Shown in pieces: positions 56,867 through 64,000 of a DNA stretch of 64,000 nt. This DNA comes from Thalassocella blandensis. GTDB taxonomy: Bacteria; Pseudomonadota; Gammaproteobacteria; Pseudomonadales; Cellvibrionaceae. The notes under the pieces were generated by a model, which worked only from the letters and a program-made list of their open reading frames with translations, was not told the DNA's origin and ran no database searches. The DNA is taken from positions 248,001-312,000 of the forward strand of contig CABFPG010000007.1 of NCBI GenBank assembly GCA_902141825.1. Reading direction: 5' to 3'. Each line of letters opens with the position of its first letter. Within the stretch, counting starts at the first letter, position 1. The position numbers and the translations under genes are program-made.

Positions 56867-59428
56867 TTGGCCCAAAATACGCAACCTACAAAAGCCTATT
56901 TCCCCCCCCAACTGACGTATAAAAAGACTCAGGGACAAGCGGAAGAGGCATTCGACGAAAACGGTGAGGTGCGCAGCCACTGGACGTATTTGCTCGATAG
57001 CATTAAAACCCTTGGGCCCGAGGCGCTCGATGATCGGCAGACCAAAGCGCGTCGAATTCTGCGAGACGACGGTGCGACATATAATATTCACGGTGATGAG
57101 TACACTCCCAACAGAACCTGGGAGTTAGACCTGGTACCCTCGCTGATCTCCAGTGAGGAATGGGGCAAAATTGAAGCGGGTCTGCTGGAGCGGGCCGAAA
57201 TGTTTAACCTGTTTCTGCGCGACATATACGGAGCCCGTGACCTTATTCGCCACTCTGTTATTCCGCCGGAAGCCCTATTCAGTCATCAGGGGTTTCTACG
57301 GGCCTGCCAGGGTATAAATTTGCCCGGGGATCATGACCTGATTTTACATGCCGTGGATCTGGTTCGCGGTGAAGATGGCAAAATGTGCGTGCTTACGGAT
57401 CGTACACAGGCGCCAAGTGGTGCCGGGTATGCACTGGAAAACCGTACGGTGATGTCACGTGTATTGCCGAGCCTGTTTCGCGACAGCCATGTGCACCGCC
57501 TGGCAACTTTCTTCCAGAAGTTGCGCAGCAAACTGGCATCACTCTCGCTTTCTCTGGATCAGCCGCGCATCGTGGTACTAACCCCCGGTGCTCACAATGA
57601 AACCTATTTCGAACACGCTTATCTGGCCAATTACCTGGGGTTACACCTGGTTCAAAGCGGCGATTTGATGGTCCGCAATGGTTACGTCTGGATGAAATCC
57701 CTGGACGGCCTGAGTCGTGTGGATGTGATTCTGCGTCGAGTGGACGATCTGTTTTGTGATCCGGTGGAGTTACGCAGCGATTCGCAACTGGGCGTTCCCA
57801 GTCTGTTGGAAGTGGTGCGAGCCGGTCGCGTGGTGATTGCCAACCCACTCGGCTCCGGTATTCTGGAAAACCCGATTTTTCTCAAATACCTGCCACAGAT
57901 TTCGAAGGCGCTTATCGGGCGGGATCTGCGCCTGAAGTCAGTCCCAACTTACTGGTGTGGTGATGAGAAAGATTGCCAGTACGTGTTGGATAATCTGGAT
58001 AAGCTGGTGATCAAACCGGCGTATCGCGGCAGTGGTCAGCGCAGTGTTATCACCGATGAATTAACCACTGAGCAGCGCAAAGAGTTAGTGGCCAACATCA
58101 AGCAATACCCCTTGCAGTTTGTTGCTCAGCCCCTGATGAGCGCGAGCCAAATTCCTACCTATATTGATGGCAAACTACAAAGTCGCCCTGCCCTGCTACG
58201 CAGCTTTGCCGTGGCCAGTGAAAAATCCTATGCGGTTATGCCCGGTGGCCTGACACGTGTCGGCATAGAACAGTCAACATTTGTCATTTCCAACCAGGCC
58301 GGCGCTCAGAGTAAAGATACCTGGGTGATTGCGTCGGAGCCGGAGCGTGTAGGGGCTCAAGATGTAGATGAAAGTGCCACTACCGTGCGCGAAGCGGATC
58401 TCATCAGCCTCCCCAGTCGAGTTGTGGAAAATTTGTTCTGGATGGGCCGGTATGCAGAGCGAGCAGAATCTTCTCTACGCATACTGCGGACCGTGTTTAT
58501 GATGCTGAACGGTGAAACCAATATCTCCGACGTAAGTAAGCGCGCACTGTTACGGGCTGTTACGGAAGTGACAGTGACTCAGCCGGGCTTTCTGGAAGCC
58601 AGTGATGAGATGATCGGCAGCCCGGAAGAGGAATTAATGTTGGTGGTCAATGATCCCAACCGTATGGGCAGTGTGCGCTCTAACCTCAATGCAATGCTTA
58701 ACTGTGCTGATGAATCCAAAGAGTTACTGTCATCGGATATGTTGCGGGTTATCAACGATATTCGCGATGCGCTGGTGGAGCTGGACAGCGCCCTGTCTGG
58801 TGGTCTGACCTCAGCTCCGGAGGAAGCGCTCGATCCTTTTGTGACTGGATTGATGGCCCTTGCAGGATTAACACAGGAAAGCATGGTGCGTGGCATCGGC
58901 TGGCGGTTTATGGAAATGGGACGACGCCTGGAGCGCGGCATGCAAACCACCGCCATGATCCAATGCCTGCTGGTGCCCGAAGTCAGCGAGCCGGATCAAA
59001 ATGTTTTGATTCAAGGTTTGTTACTCTCGCTGGAAGCGTTAATCAGCTATCGACGTCGCTACCGCGCGCGAATGGGGGTGCAGTCCTGCCTGGATCTGGT
59101 GATGATGGATACCAACAATCCGCGTTCACTGCTCTACCAATTGGAGCAATTGAACAATCATGTATCTGCCCTGCCCCGTGTTAACGAAACCCGACATGAG
59201 CTGACACCGGAACAACGTGCCGCGCTGGAGGTGGAAACACTGGTAAAACTCACCTTGTTGACCGACATGAGCCAACGCGAAGATGGTGCGCGCCAGAAAC
59301 TTGATCAACACCTGGAGCGTGTAACGCAGCTATTGGCTGGCATCAGCGCGTTTATCAGTGATAAATACTTCGATCATCGTGAAAGTTCACAGCAACTGGT
59401 GCAAAGTGTGTGGGAGAACAACTCATGA
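56867..59428 (+). CDS. Fused circularly permuted ATP-grasp and alpha-E protein
   Basis: About 853 residues. The first 480 are the ATP-grasp part: RTWELDLVPSLISSEEWGK, VLTDRTQAPSGAGYALENR, IVVLTPGAHNETYFEHAYLA, VDVILRRVDDLFCDPVEL and LDKLVIKPAYRGSGQRSVI. From about residue 520 an alpha-E domain begins, LPSRVVENLFWMGRYAERAE. It is a paralogue of the two separate proteins at 47884 and 49344. Start uncertain: TTG 56867 has AGG upstream, the frame is open to TTG 56825, and no ATG is in the right place. Its stop overlaps the next gene by four bases (ATGA). Confidence 0.9.
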   Translation: MAQNTQPTKAYFPPQLTYKKTQGQAEEAFDENGEVRSHWTYLLDSIKTLGPEALDDRQTKARRILRDDGATYNIHGDEYTPNRTWELDLVPSLISSEEWGKIEAGLLERAEMFNLFLRDIYGARDLIRHSVIPPEALFSHQGFLRACQGINLPGDHDLILHAVDLVRGEDGKMCVLTDRTQAPSGAGYALENRTVMSRVLPSLFRDSHVHRLATFFQKLRSKLASLSLSLDQPRIVVLTPGAHNETYFEHAYLANYLGLHLVQSGDLMVRNGYVWMKSLDGLSRVDVILRRVDDLFCDPVELRSDSQLGVPSLLEVVRAGRVVIANPLGSGILENPIFLKYLPQISKALIGRDLRLKSVPTYWCGDEKDCQYVLDNLDKLVIKPAYRGSGQRSVITDELTTEQRKELVANIKQYPLQFVAQPLMSASQIPTYIDGKLQSRPALLRSFAVASEKSYAVMPGGLTRVGIEQSTFVISNQAGAQSKDTWVIASEPERVGAQDVDESATTVREADLISLPSRVVENLFWMGRYAERAESSLRILRTVFMMLNGETNISDVSKRALLRAVTEVTVTQPGFLEASDEMIGSPEEELMLVVNDPNRMGSVRSNLNAMLNCADESKELLSSDMLRVINDIRDALVELDSALSGGLTSAPEEALDPFVTGLMALAGLTQESMVRGIGWRFMEMGRRLERGMQTTAMIQCLLVPEVSEPDQNVLIQGLLLSLEALISYRRRYRARMGVQSCLDLVMMDTNNPRSLLYQLEQLNNHVSALPRVNETRHELTPEQRAALEVETLVKLTLLTDMSQREDGARQKLDQHLERVTQLLAGISAFISDKYFDHRESSQQLVQSVWENNS

Positions 59429-60303
59429 AGTACCGGGTAAAGCACATCACGGAATACCTCTACAGCGACAGCGTCTCGCATTGCTACAATCTCGCACATA
59501 TGATTCCGCGAACCACGCGGCGGCAAAAATGCACCCGCACCGATGTCCAAGTCAGCCCTTCCACTTCATTTGCCTCCAAGCGTGAAGACTACTTCGGCAA
59601 TATGTCTTACCACTTTGAAATTCAACGTCGCCACAGCGAGTTGGAAATCACCGTAACCAGCGACGTTGACACCAAACCGCAGTATTCCGAGCCACAGCTG
59701 GATTTTGGCATGACCGTGTCTGATGCGCGCAAATTGCTAGCCGAGTCCAAAGGCGCCGAACTGCTGTTGGCCAGGGAATTCAGTTTGACCTCGCCAATGG
59801 TTCGTGCAAGTGACTTCCTGCGTGAATACGCAGCAGCATCCTTTGCTGAGGAGCGACCGCTGCTATCCTGTGTGATGGATCTCACCAGCCGTATTTACAA
59901 GGAATTTAAATACTGTCCTGAATCGACTACGGTCGCCACACCTCTGAGCGAAGTGATGGCCAACAAACGGGGAGTCTGCCAGGACTTTGCGCATCTGCAG
60001 ATCGGTTGTTTGCGAGCGATGGGCTTTCCCGCAAAATATGTGTCGGGCTACATCGAAACGCTGCCGCCACCAGGACAGGAAAAGCTGGTGGGAGCTGACG
60101 CCAGCCATGCCTGGATTTCCGTGTTTTCTCCCGGTGAGGGGTGGGTGGAGTTTGATCCTACTAACAATTGTCTGGCAGGTGAGCAGCACATTATTACAGC
60201 CTGGGGACGCGACTATTTTGATGTAACCCCCCTGCGTGGCACGATTTTCGGTGGTGGTGAAAATCCTGTACTGAATATATCGGTCGACGTGGCACGCGTG
60301 TAA
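59425..60303 (+). CDS. Transglutaminase-like peptidase-fold protein
   Basis: 292 residues from the ATG in the ATGA overlap (MKYRVKHITEYLYSDSVSHC). N-terminal bacterial transglutaminase domain, then a core with Cys near 186 (GVCQDFAHLQIGCLRAMG), His near 227 (ASHAWISVFSPGEGWVEF) and Asp in FDPTN: all catalytic residues are present. It lacks the DUF2126 extension of its paralogue at 50371. Translationally coupled to the fused ligase, so both probably act on the same peptide-like product. Confidence 0.93.
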   Translation: MKYRVKHITEYLYSDSVSHCYNLAHMIPRTTRRQKCTRTDVQVSPSTSFASKREDYFGNMSYHFEIQRRHSELEITVTSDVDTKPQYSEPQLDFGMTVSDARKLLAESKGAELLLAREFSLTSPMVRASDFLREYAAASFAEERPLLSCVMDLTSRIYKEFKYCPESTTVATPLSEVMANKRGVCQDFAHLQIGCLRAMGFPAKYVSGYIETLPPPGQEKLVGADASHAWISVFSPGEGWVEFDPTNNCLAGEQHIITAWGRDYFDVTPLRGTIFGGGENPVLNISVDVARV

Positions 60304-60311
60304 ATTGCTGT

Positions 60312-60827
60312 ATGAGCGCTCGACAAAAACTGTTTAATAAAATCACTCAAAACCTGCCACCGGGCAAAGTCGAATGGATAGGCTTACGAACGGAGCGCCG
60401 AGCGCCAATGACGCTTGTGGAACGGGTGGAAGTGTTAGCCGGGCGGGGGCTAAAAGGCGATCGCAGTGCGGCAAAAGCCTCAGGCAGTGCTCGCCAGGTG
60501 AGTTTTATCAGTCTGGAACACATTCAGGCGGTGGCGCGTTTGCTGGGAAAAACGCAGATTGATCCGGCACTGTTACGACGAAATATTGTGATCAGCGGTG
60601 TGAACATTCATGCATTGCGCTATCAGCAGTTCACTATCAATGGTGTGTTGTTTGAAGCGAGCGCGCAGTGCCACCCCTGCTCACGCATGGATGAAAATCT
60701 GGGTGCTGGAGGTCATGCCGCCATGCTTGGACACGGCGGTATCTGTGCCAGAGTTCTCAGCGAGGGAGATATTCATGTAGGGGACGCCGTGATTAAAATC
60801 GACCAACCTGAAGGGCTTGCCGGCTAA
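60312..60827 (+). CDS. MOSC-domain protein
   Basis: 171 residues. MOSC core: VERVEVLAGRGLKGDRSAAK, RQVSFISLEHIQAVARLLG, RRNIVISGVNIHAL and the conserved cysteine region SAQCHPCSRMDENLGAGGHA. MOSC domains carry sulfur for metal-sulfur centres such as the molybdenum cofactor; small stand-alone versions (YiiM-like) act on hydroxylaminopurines. No molybdenum genes are near. The ATG lies 8 bases after the transglutaminase stop, so cotranscription is likely, which is an unusual partnership. Confidence 0.9.
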   Translation: MSARQKLFNKITQNLPPGKVEWIGLRTERRAPMTLVERVEVLAGRGLKGDRSAAKASGSARQVSFISLEHIQAVARLLGKTQIDPALLRRNIVISGVNIHALRYQQFTINGVLFEASAQCHPCSRMDENLGAGGHAAMLGHGGICARVLSEGDIHVGDAVIKIDQPEGLAG

Positions 60828-60937
60828 ACAGCCCAGCGTAAATCCAAATTACTGCATTTTAGATCTTTTATCGAACCGTTAAATGAACAGCGTTCAGAAC
60901 TGCAATGCAGGTGCATCGCTGATTTAAATCACGTTAT

Positions 60938-61597
60938 TTATTTTAAATAAAAATCGTCGTCATAGGTGCGTACCAGGTGGGGCGTCATCACGGCGAGTGC
61001 GCTGACAATCATGCCGTTAATAAACCCTTCCGGAAATACGAACAACAAAAATAAATACGCGTTGTGCCAGAGCAGTGGCCAATACTCAAACTGAAAAAGC
61101 CAGAGCAGCGCTAGCGTACTCATTCCCGTCACAAGCGGGGTCAACAGACCGCCGACGAATCCCACACCCAGGGTATAGAGAAACAAATTCTGGATGCGTG
61201 TTAAAGATATGGCTCGCCACAAAATATAGGTGGTAGTTGCAGGCAGGCACGCCGATACGAGCCAGACAAACGGTACGGCCTGCCAGGACGCGTACGCAAA
61301 AAAAGTGGTGACCACAATGGCCAGGGCTGCTGCCAGAATTGCCAGACGAAATCCAAAGACCAGGGTCAGACTCGTGACCAGCATTGGATGTAAACGCAAA
61401 GTCCCTTGCACATTAACACCCATGACCGTCCATCCGAGGCTGAGCAAGGCAATGGCGCCCAGCCACATATGCTGCCGTTCTCCAAGGGCTATCAATTTAT
61501 GCCAGGCAGCCGTTTTTAAGGCCCAGAGTAAAATGCTGAGGGCACAGGCACTGCTTAACCAAAACAGCAGTGTGGGTATGGGTAAGAGTAAATTCAT
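60938..61597 (-). CDS. CbiM-like energy-coupling-factor transporter membrane protein (COG3235)
   Basis: 219 residues with six or seven transmembrane helices. VNVQGTLRLHPMLVTSLTLV, FGFRLAILAAALAI and FVFPEGFINGMIVSALAVMT ending VRTYDDDFYLK fit the CbiM-related membrane family. No CbiN, CbiQ or ATPase gene is nearby, and the N-terminal metal-binding MHI of true CbiM is missing, so metal import by it alone is doubtful. Weak RBS. Confidence 0.75.
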   Translation of the reverse strand: MNLLLPIPTLLFWLSSACALSILLWALKTAAWHKLIALGERQHMWLGAIALLSLGWTVMGVNVQGTLRLHPMLVTSLTLVFGFRLAILAAALAIVVTTFFAYASWQAVPFVWLVSACLPATTTYILWRAISLTRIQNLFLYTLGVGFVGGLLTPLVTGMSTLALLWLFQFEYWPLLWHNAYLFLLFVFPEGFINGMIVSALAVMTPHLVRTYDDDFYLK

Positions 61598-61978
61598 GAG
61601 TCGGGAAAATGTATGAATTGCTCGCTGTGGATGTCGGCCTAGTGTAACAAAGCTGGTACTGAGAAAATGCTTAAAGAACCAGCAATTCCAGTTCGCTGTG
61701 ATAGTTCATGGCGCAACCCCGTGTTAAAGCCATGCATGTTGACTATAGTAAAAAGACTAAAGTGAAAATTAAAAAGACACGTATCACCATCCACTGGAAA
61801 ACTGGTGGCGCTGTGAAAACCATAAAAAATTATTGCGCCAACTAATTAGTCGTCCAGTCGTGCTTTTCAAGCGTTGCCACCTGAACCTTTCTGTAAGCTA
61901 CGGGCTTTCGAATCACTCGCTTGAATTGATTTTCGTTAATCCTGTGTCACGAAAAAATGTTATGCCTTGGGGGATATA
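61598..61978. other. Divergent intergenic region with a possible small basic protein
   Basis: 381 bases. The only candidate is the 45-codon frame at 61708-61845, listed separately. No terminator or repeat is seen. Confidence 0.4.
61708..61845 (+). CDS. Possible 45-residue lysine-rich small protein
   Basis: Starts MAQPRVKAMHVDYSKKTKVK and ends TGGAVKTIKNYCAN. Eleven lysines make it strongly basic. It has an ATG start but only a weak upstream purine stretch. No family is recognised. It may be a real small protein or chance. Confidence 0.25.
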   Translation: MAQPRVKAMHVDYSKKTKVKIKKTRITIHWKTGGAVKTIKNYCAN

Positions 61979-62935
61979 ATGTCGAATAAATCGCTGTATG
62001 ATCTGATCAAGCAGATAGAGGGCAAATTCTACTTCAGCTATGATGAGTTGCCACCGCTGCCAGCTAAGCCCGTCTTTTTCTATCACGTTCCCAAAACCGG
62101 TGGTATCAGCTTATTCTACGCCTTGCGTGGTTCGGCATTGAGTATTGCGCAAACTGTACCGCAGCTACCAGTACCTAAAATTGTCAAATGGGATGATGAG
62201 GCTGAACTGGATCAGTTTGAACAGGTGCATATCAGTACCAACACAATGATAGTGAGTCACCTCGCCTACGGCGCACATACGCTGCTTGGTGAAAACGACT
62301 TCACGCTTGTAACGGTACTGCGAGAACCTGTCAGTCGCATTGTGTCGCAATACTGCTATCAATGTATGCGTGCACAAATCACCCCGACGCTCGACGCGTT
62401 TCAGAGCTTTTACCGTGACCTCGCCAACCAGAACTGCATGGCTAAGCAGCTTGCACCTGCGGGTCTGGCCGTAGCTACTGCTGATGATGGGGATGTCGTA
62501 TTTCAACATTTACAAGATAATTTTTCCATTTACGCTGATATTCAATATCTCAATGCCATCATTACTTATTATTTGTCGGGCTATAAGCTTTCCAATGCGG
62601 TGATGGCGCCGATGAATGTTACGAAGTCGGAATTCAAATTGGATATTGAAACGCTTGGCTGTGAAGTGAGTGAAGAGATTGAAGCGTTGAATCAAGCAGA
62701 TTGCCGCTTGCATCAGCAAGTAGTGAAGCATCCGAGGTTGCCGAAAAGTAAACCCAAAAATGCCAATATGATTTCACCTTTAACCACCATTTTGCTGGAA
62801 GCTGAAAATAATTCAGCCAGTATTGGTGGCGCAGTCACACGAGCGACGGTGGAAACCTATACCGCAATGAAAAAAGTGGATGAAGCACAGGAAGATCGAG
62901 CGATTCGGCCGCAGGATATTGTTGCGGCCTTTTAA
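61979..62935 (+). CDS. PAPS-dependent sulfotransferase-like protein (Sulfotransfer_2 type)
   Basis: 318 residues from ATG 61979 with GGGGGA 6 bases upstream. The 5'-phosphosulfate loop is VFFYHVPKTGGISLFYAL (Lys39-Thr40-Gly-Gly), and the 3'-phosphate site is LVTVLREPVSRIVSQYCYQC. The family moves sulfate from PAPS to carbohydrate hydroxyls, as in heparan sulfate 2-O-sulfotransferases. The protein has no signal peptide. The C-terminal third is not conserved and ends in a charged helix. No sulfate-activation genes are near. Sulfation of a surface glycan is inference. Confidence 0.82.
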   Translation: MSNKSLYDLIKQIEGKFYFSYDELPPLPAKPVFFYHVPKTGGISLFYALRGSALSIAQTVPQLPVPKIVKWDDEAELDQFEQVHISTNTMIVSHLAYGAHTLLGENDFTLVTVLREPVSRIVSQYCYQCMRAQITPTLDAFQSFYRDLANQNCMAKQLAPAGLAVATADDGDVVFQHLQDNFSIYADIQYLNAIITYYLSGYKLSNAVMAPMNVTKSEFKLDIETLGCEVSEEIEALNQADCRLHQQVVKHPRLPKSKPKNANMISPLTTILLEAENNSASIGGAVTRATVETYTAMKKVDEAQEDRAIRPQDIVAAF

Positions 62936-62988
62936 CCCCGACGAGAATTTAAGCCTAAAGGCAACTTAAGCTCAATAAAAAAGCAGGA

Positions 62989-63567
62989 TCAGAACATGTA
63001 GCCTGCGCTAAAGTAAGCGCTGATGGTTGATGACTTGCTTTCACCAAACGACCCAAAGTGCTGAGCGTCGACTCCTACACCGAACGAGAGATGATTCTGC
63101 ATAACCAGGCCCACTTCAAAATTGGCTTCCAGCAGTAACTCTCGATCATTAAAGTGTTCTTCATCAAACTCGAATTCACCGGAACCTACTCCCAGCCCAA
63201 CCAATGAATACCGCTGCATCGAATGGCTAAGATCATGTTTGCTTAAACAGCCCAGGCCGACGGAATAGGTATCCACCGTTGCATTGGGAATATCGTTGCT
63301 GATTTGTGCCGAAGCGTGACGATAAGACAGATAATATATATCCACTAAAATGCGTGCGCCAGCGCTGTAGTCATATTCAATGTCATCATTATCGTAGGCG
63401 TGTGACTCGAATCTTAAATCTTCTTCTTCGGCATAAATTGCACCGAAAGGCGAATAGTTGACTTGAATTAAACCTGCCGCAACACTGGCGTTGGAGGCAG
63501 ATAAAAGTAAAGCTGTGAATAATGCACCGGGCAGGCTCAATGCATTACGGGAAAAAAAGTTTTGCAT
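62989..63567 (-). CDS. Small outer-membrane beta-barrel protein
   Basis: 192 residues with a signal peptide (LFTALLLSASNASVAAG). The mature part has alternating strands (YSAGARILVDIYYLSYRHAS; YSLVGLGVGSGEFEF; LSFGVGVDAQHFG) and ends AYFSAGYMF with the terminal Phe used by the Bam machinery. Size fits an eight-stranded OmpA/OmpW-like barrel. Function unknown. It converges with the sulfotransferase gene. Confidence 0.75.
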   Translation of the reverse strand: MQNFFSRNALSLPGALFTALLLSASNASVAAGLIQVNYSPFGAIYAEEEDLRFESHAYDNDDIEYDYSAGARILVDIYYLSYRHASAQISNDIPNATVDTYSVGLGCLSKHDLSHSMQRYSLVGLGVGSGEFEFDEEHFNDRELLLEANFEVGLVMQNHLSFGVGVDAQHFGSFGESKSSTISAYFSAGYMF

Positions 63568-64000
63568 AACATCTACAACTAATTAAGTAATTCTACTCAG
63601 CTGGAAACAGCATTAAGCCAAGGTTTAAAATTTAAGCGACCTGTGATGAAGAAAAAGAATTCAGGCAACATGCTCCAATGTAAATATCACCGGTTTCAGC
63701 GGATAACAAACTGCAGATATTCTATTGCTATGCTCTGTGACAACACTGACAATTAAAGCGTAGCTAAAAAGTCTTCAAGATGCGAAATTAATATAGTGAT
63801 GCAATTTCAGTTTTATCTAAAATTATTGTTGCGGTTCACAAATAGTTTTTGATGATCAGAAAACTATAACTAAACAAGATATTAAAAACGATTAAATGGA
63901 TGGCGTCGCGCTGTTTATGGCTTATAAACCTTTGCCGAGGCAAAGGTCTTCTGGCGTGTGAGAGTTGAAAAAGATAACAAAAATATTTCAATCTCGTCGT
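63568..64000. other. AT-rich end of window, no gene
   Basis: 433 bases without a credible frame. One inverted repeat ACCTTTGCC-GA-GGCAAAGGT (63928-63947) is present. The region may hold the promoter of the beta-barrel gene. Confidence 0.4.

Noticed and set aside
1-64000. Prophage, integrative element, tRNA or insertion sequence
   Set aside because: No integrase, transposase, tRNA cloverleaf or flanking direct repeats were found anywhere in the window.

Overview
The window reads as chromosomal DNA of a polysaccharide-degrading gammaproteobacterium, most likely of the Cellvibrio/Saccharophagus/Teredinibacter group. The clues are the engB / cytochrome c4 / dsbA neighbourhood, a secreted GH16 beta-glucanase, a secreted carbohydrate-binding protein with long poly-serine linkers (typical of that group), an AcrAB-type efflux pump with an AcrR-like regulator, and TRAP transport. 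This placement is inference from gene content. No rRNA, tRNA, CRISPR array, prophage or intact insertion sequence is visible.

Layout. 1-4.9 kb: a cut-off phosphopantetheinyl transferase, a diguanylate cyclase, dsbA, cytochrome c4 and divergent engB. 5-13 kb: single genes, namely a small zinc-ribbon protein, a saccharopine-dehydrogenase-like reductase, lipoproteins, a decayed DUF2167 gene, carbonic anhydrase, the GH16 glucanase and a GDPD phosphodiesterase. 13.5-23.2 kb: a catabolic island. A leftward operon (TRAP dctP-dctQ-dctM, D-2-hydroxyacid dehydrogenase, FAH-family hydrolase) faces a rightward operon (iron alcohol dehydrogenase, methylmalonate-semialdehyde dehydrogenase, IclR regulator) across about 1 kb rich in short repeats. 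23.2-30.6 kb: a 33-bp triple repeat, cupin, DUF2059, DUF1272, a large PTPS-related membrane protein, a SpoIIAA-like protein and a secreted zinc peptidase with beta-gamma-crystallin repeats. 30.9-37 kb: an RND efflux pair with its TetR/AcrR regulator and operator-like palindromes. 37-44 kb: DUF502, a histidine kinase, a TIGR01777 epimerase, a DUF885 peptidase and a GNAT. 44.3-47.2 kb: a gtrC-gtrB-gtrA-like glycosylation cluster.

47.9-60.8 kb is the most unusual part. It holds two sets of the circularly permuted ATP-grasp / alpha-E / transglutaminase system. One is split into three genes and carries DUF2126; the other is a fused ATP-grasp-alpha-E gene, a short transglutaminase and a closely following MOSC gene. 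Between them lie a secreted carbohydrate-binding protein with no catalytic domain, preceded by a hairpin-rich leader, and a TetR / glutathione-transferase pair. The families suggest an ATP-dependent peptide or amide ligation system whose product is unknown. The window closes with a CbiM-like membrane protein, a PAPS-type sulfotransferase and a small beta-barrel protein.

Several intergenic regions carry short (12-16 bp) degenerate tandem repeats or strong inverted repeats. They are listed individually because they may be regulatory or may record slippage in non-coding DNA.
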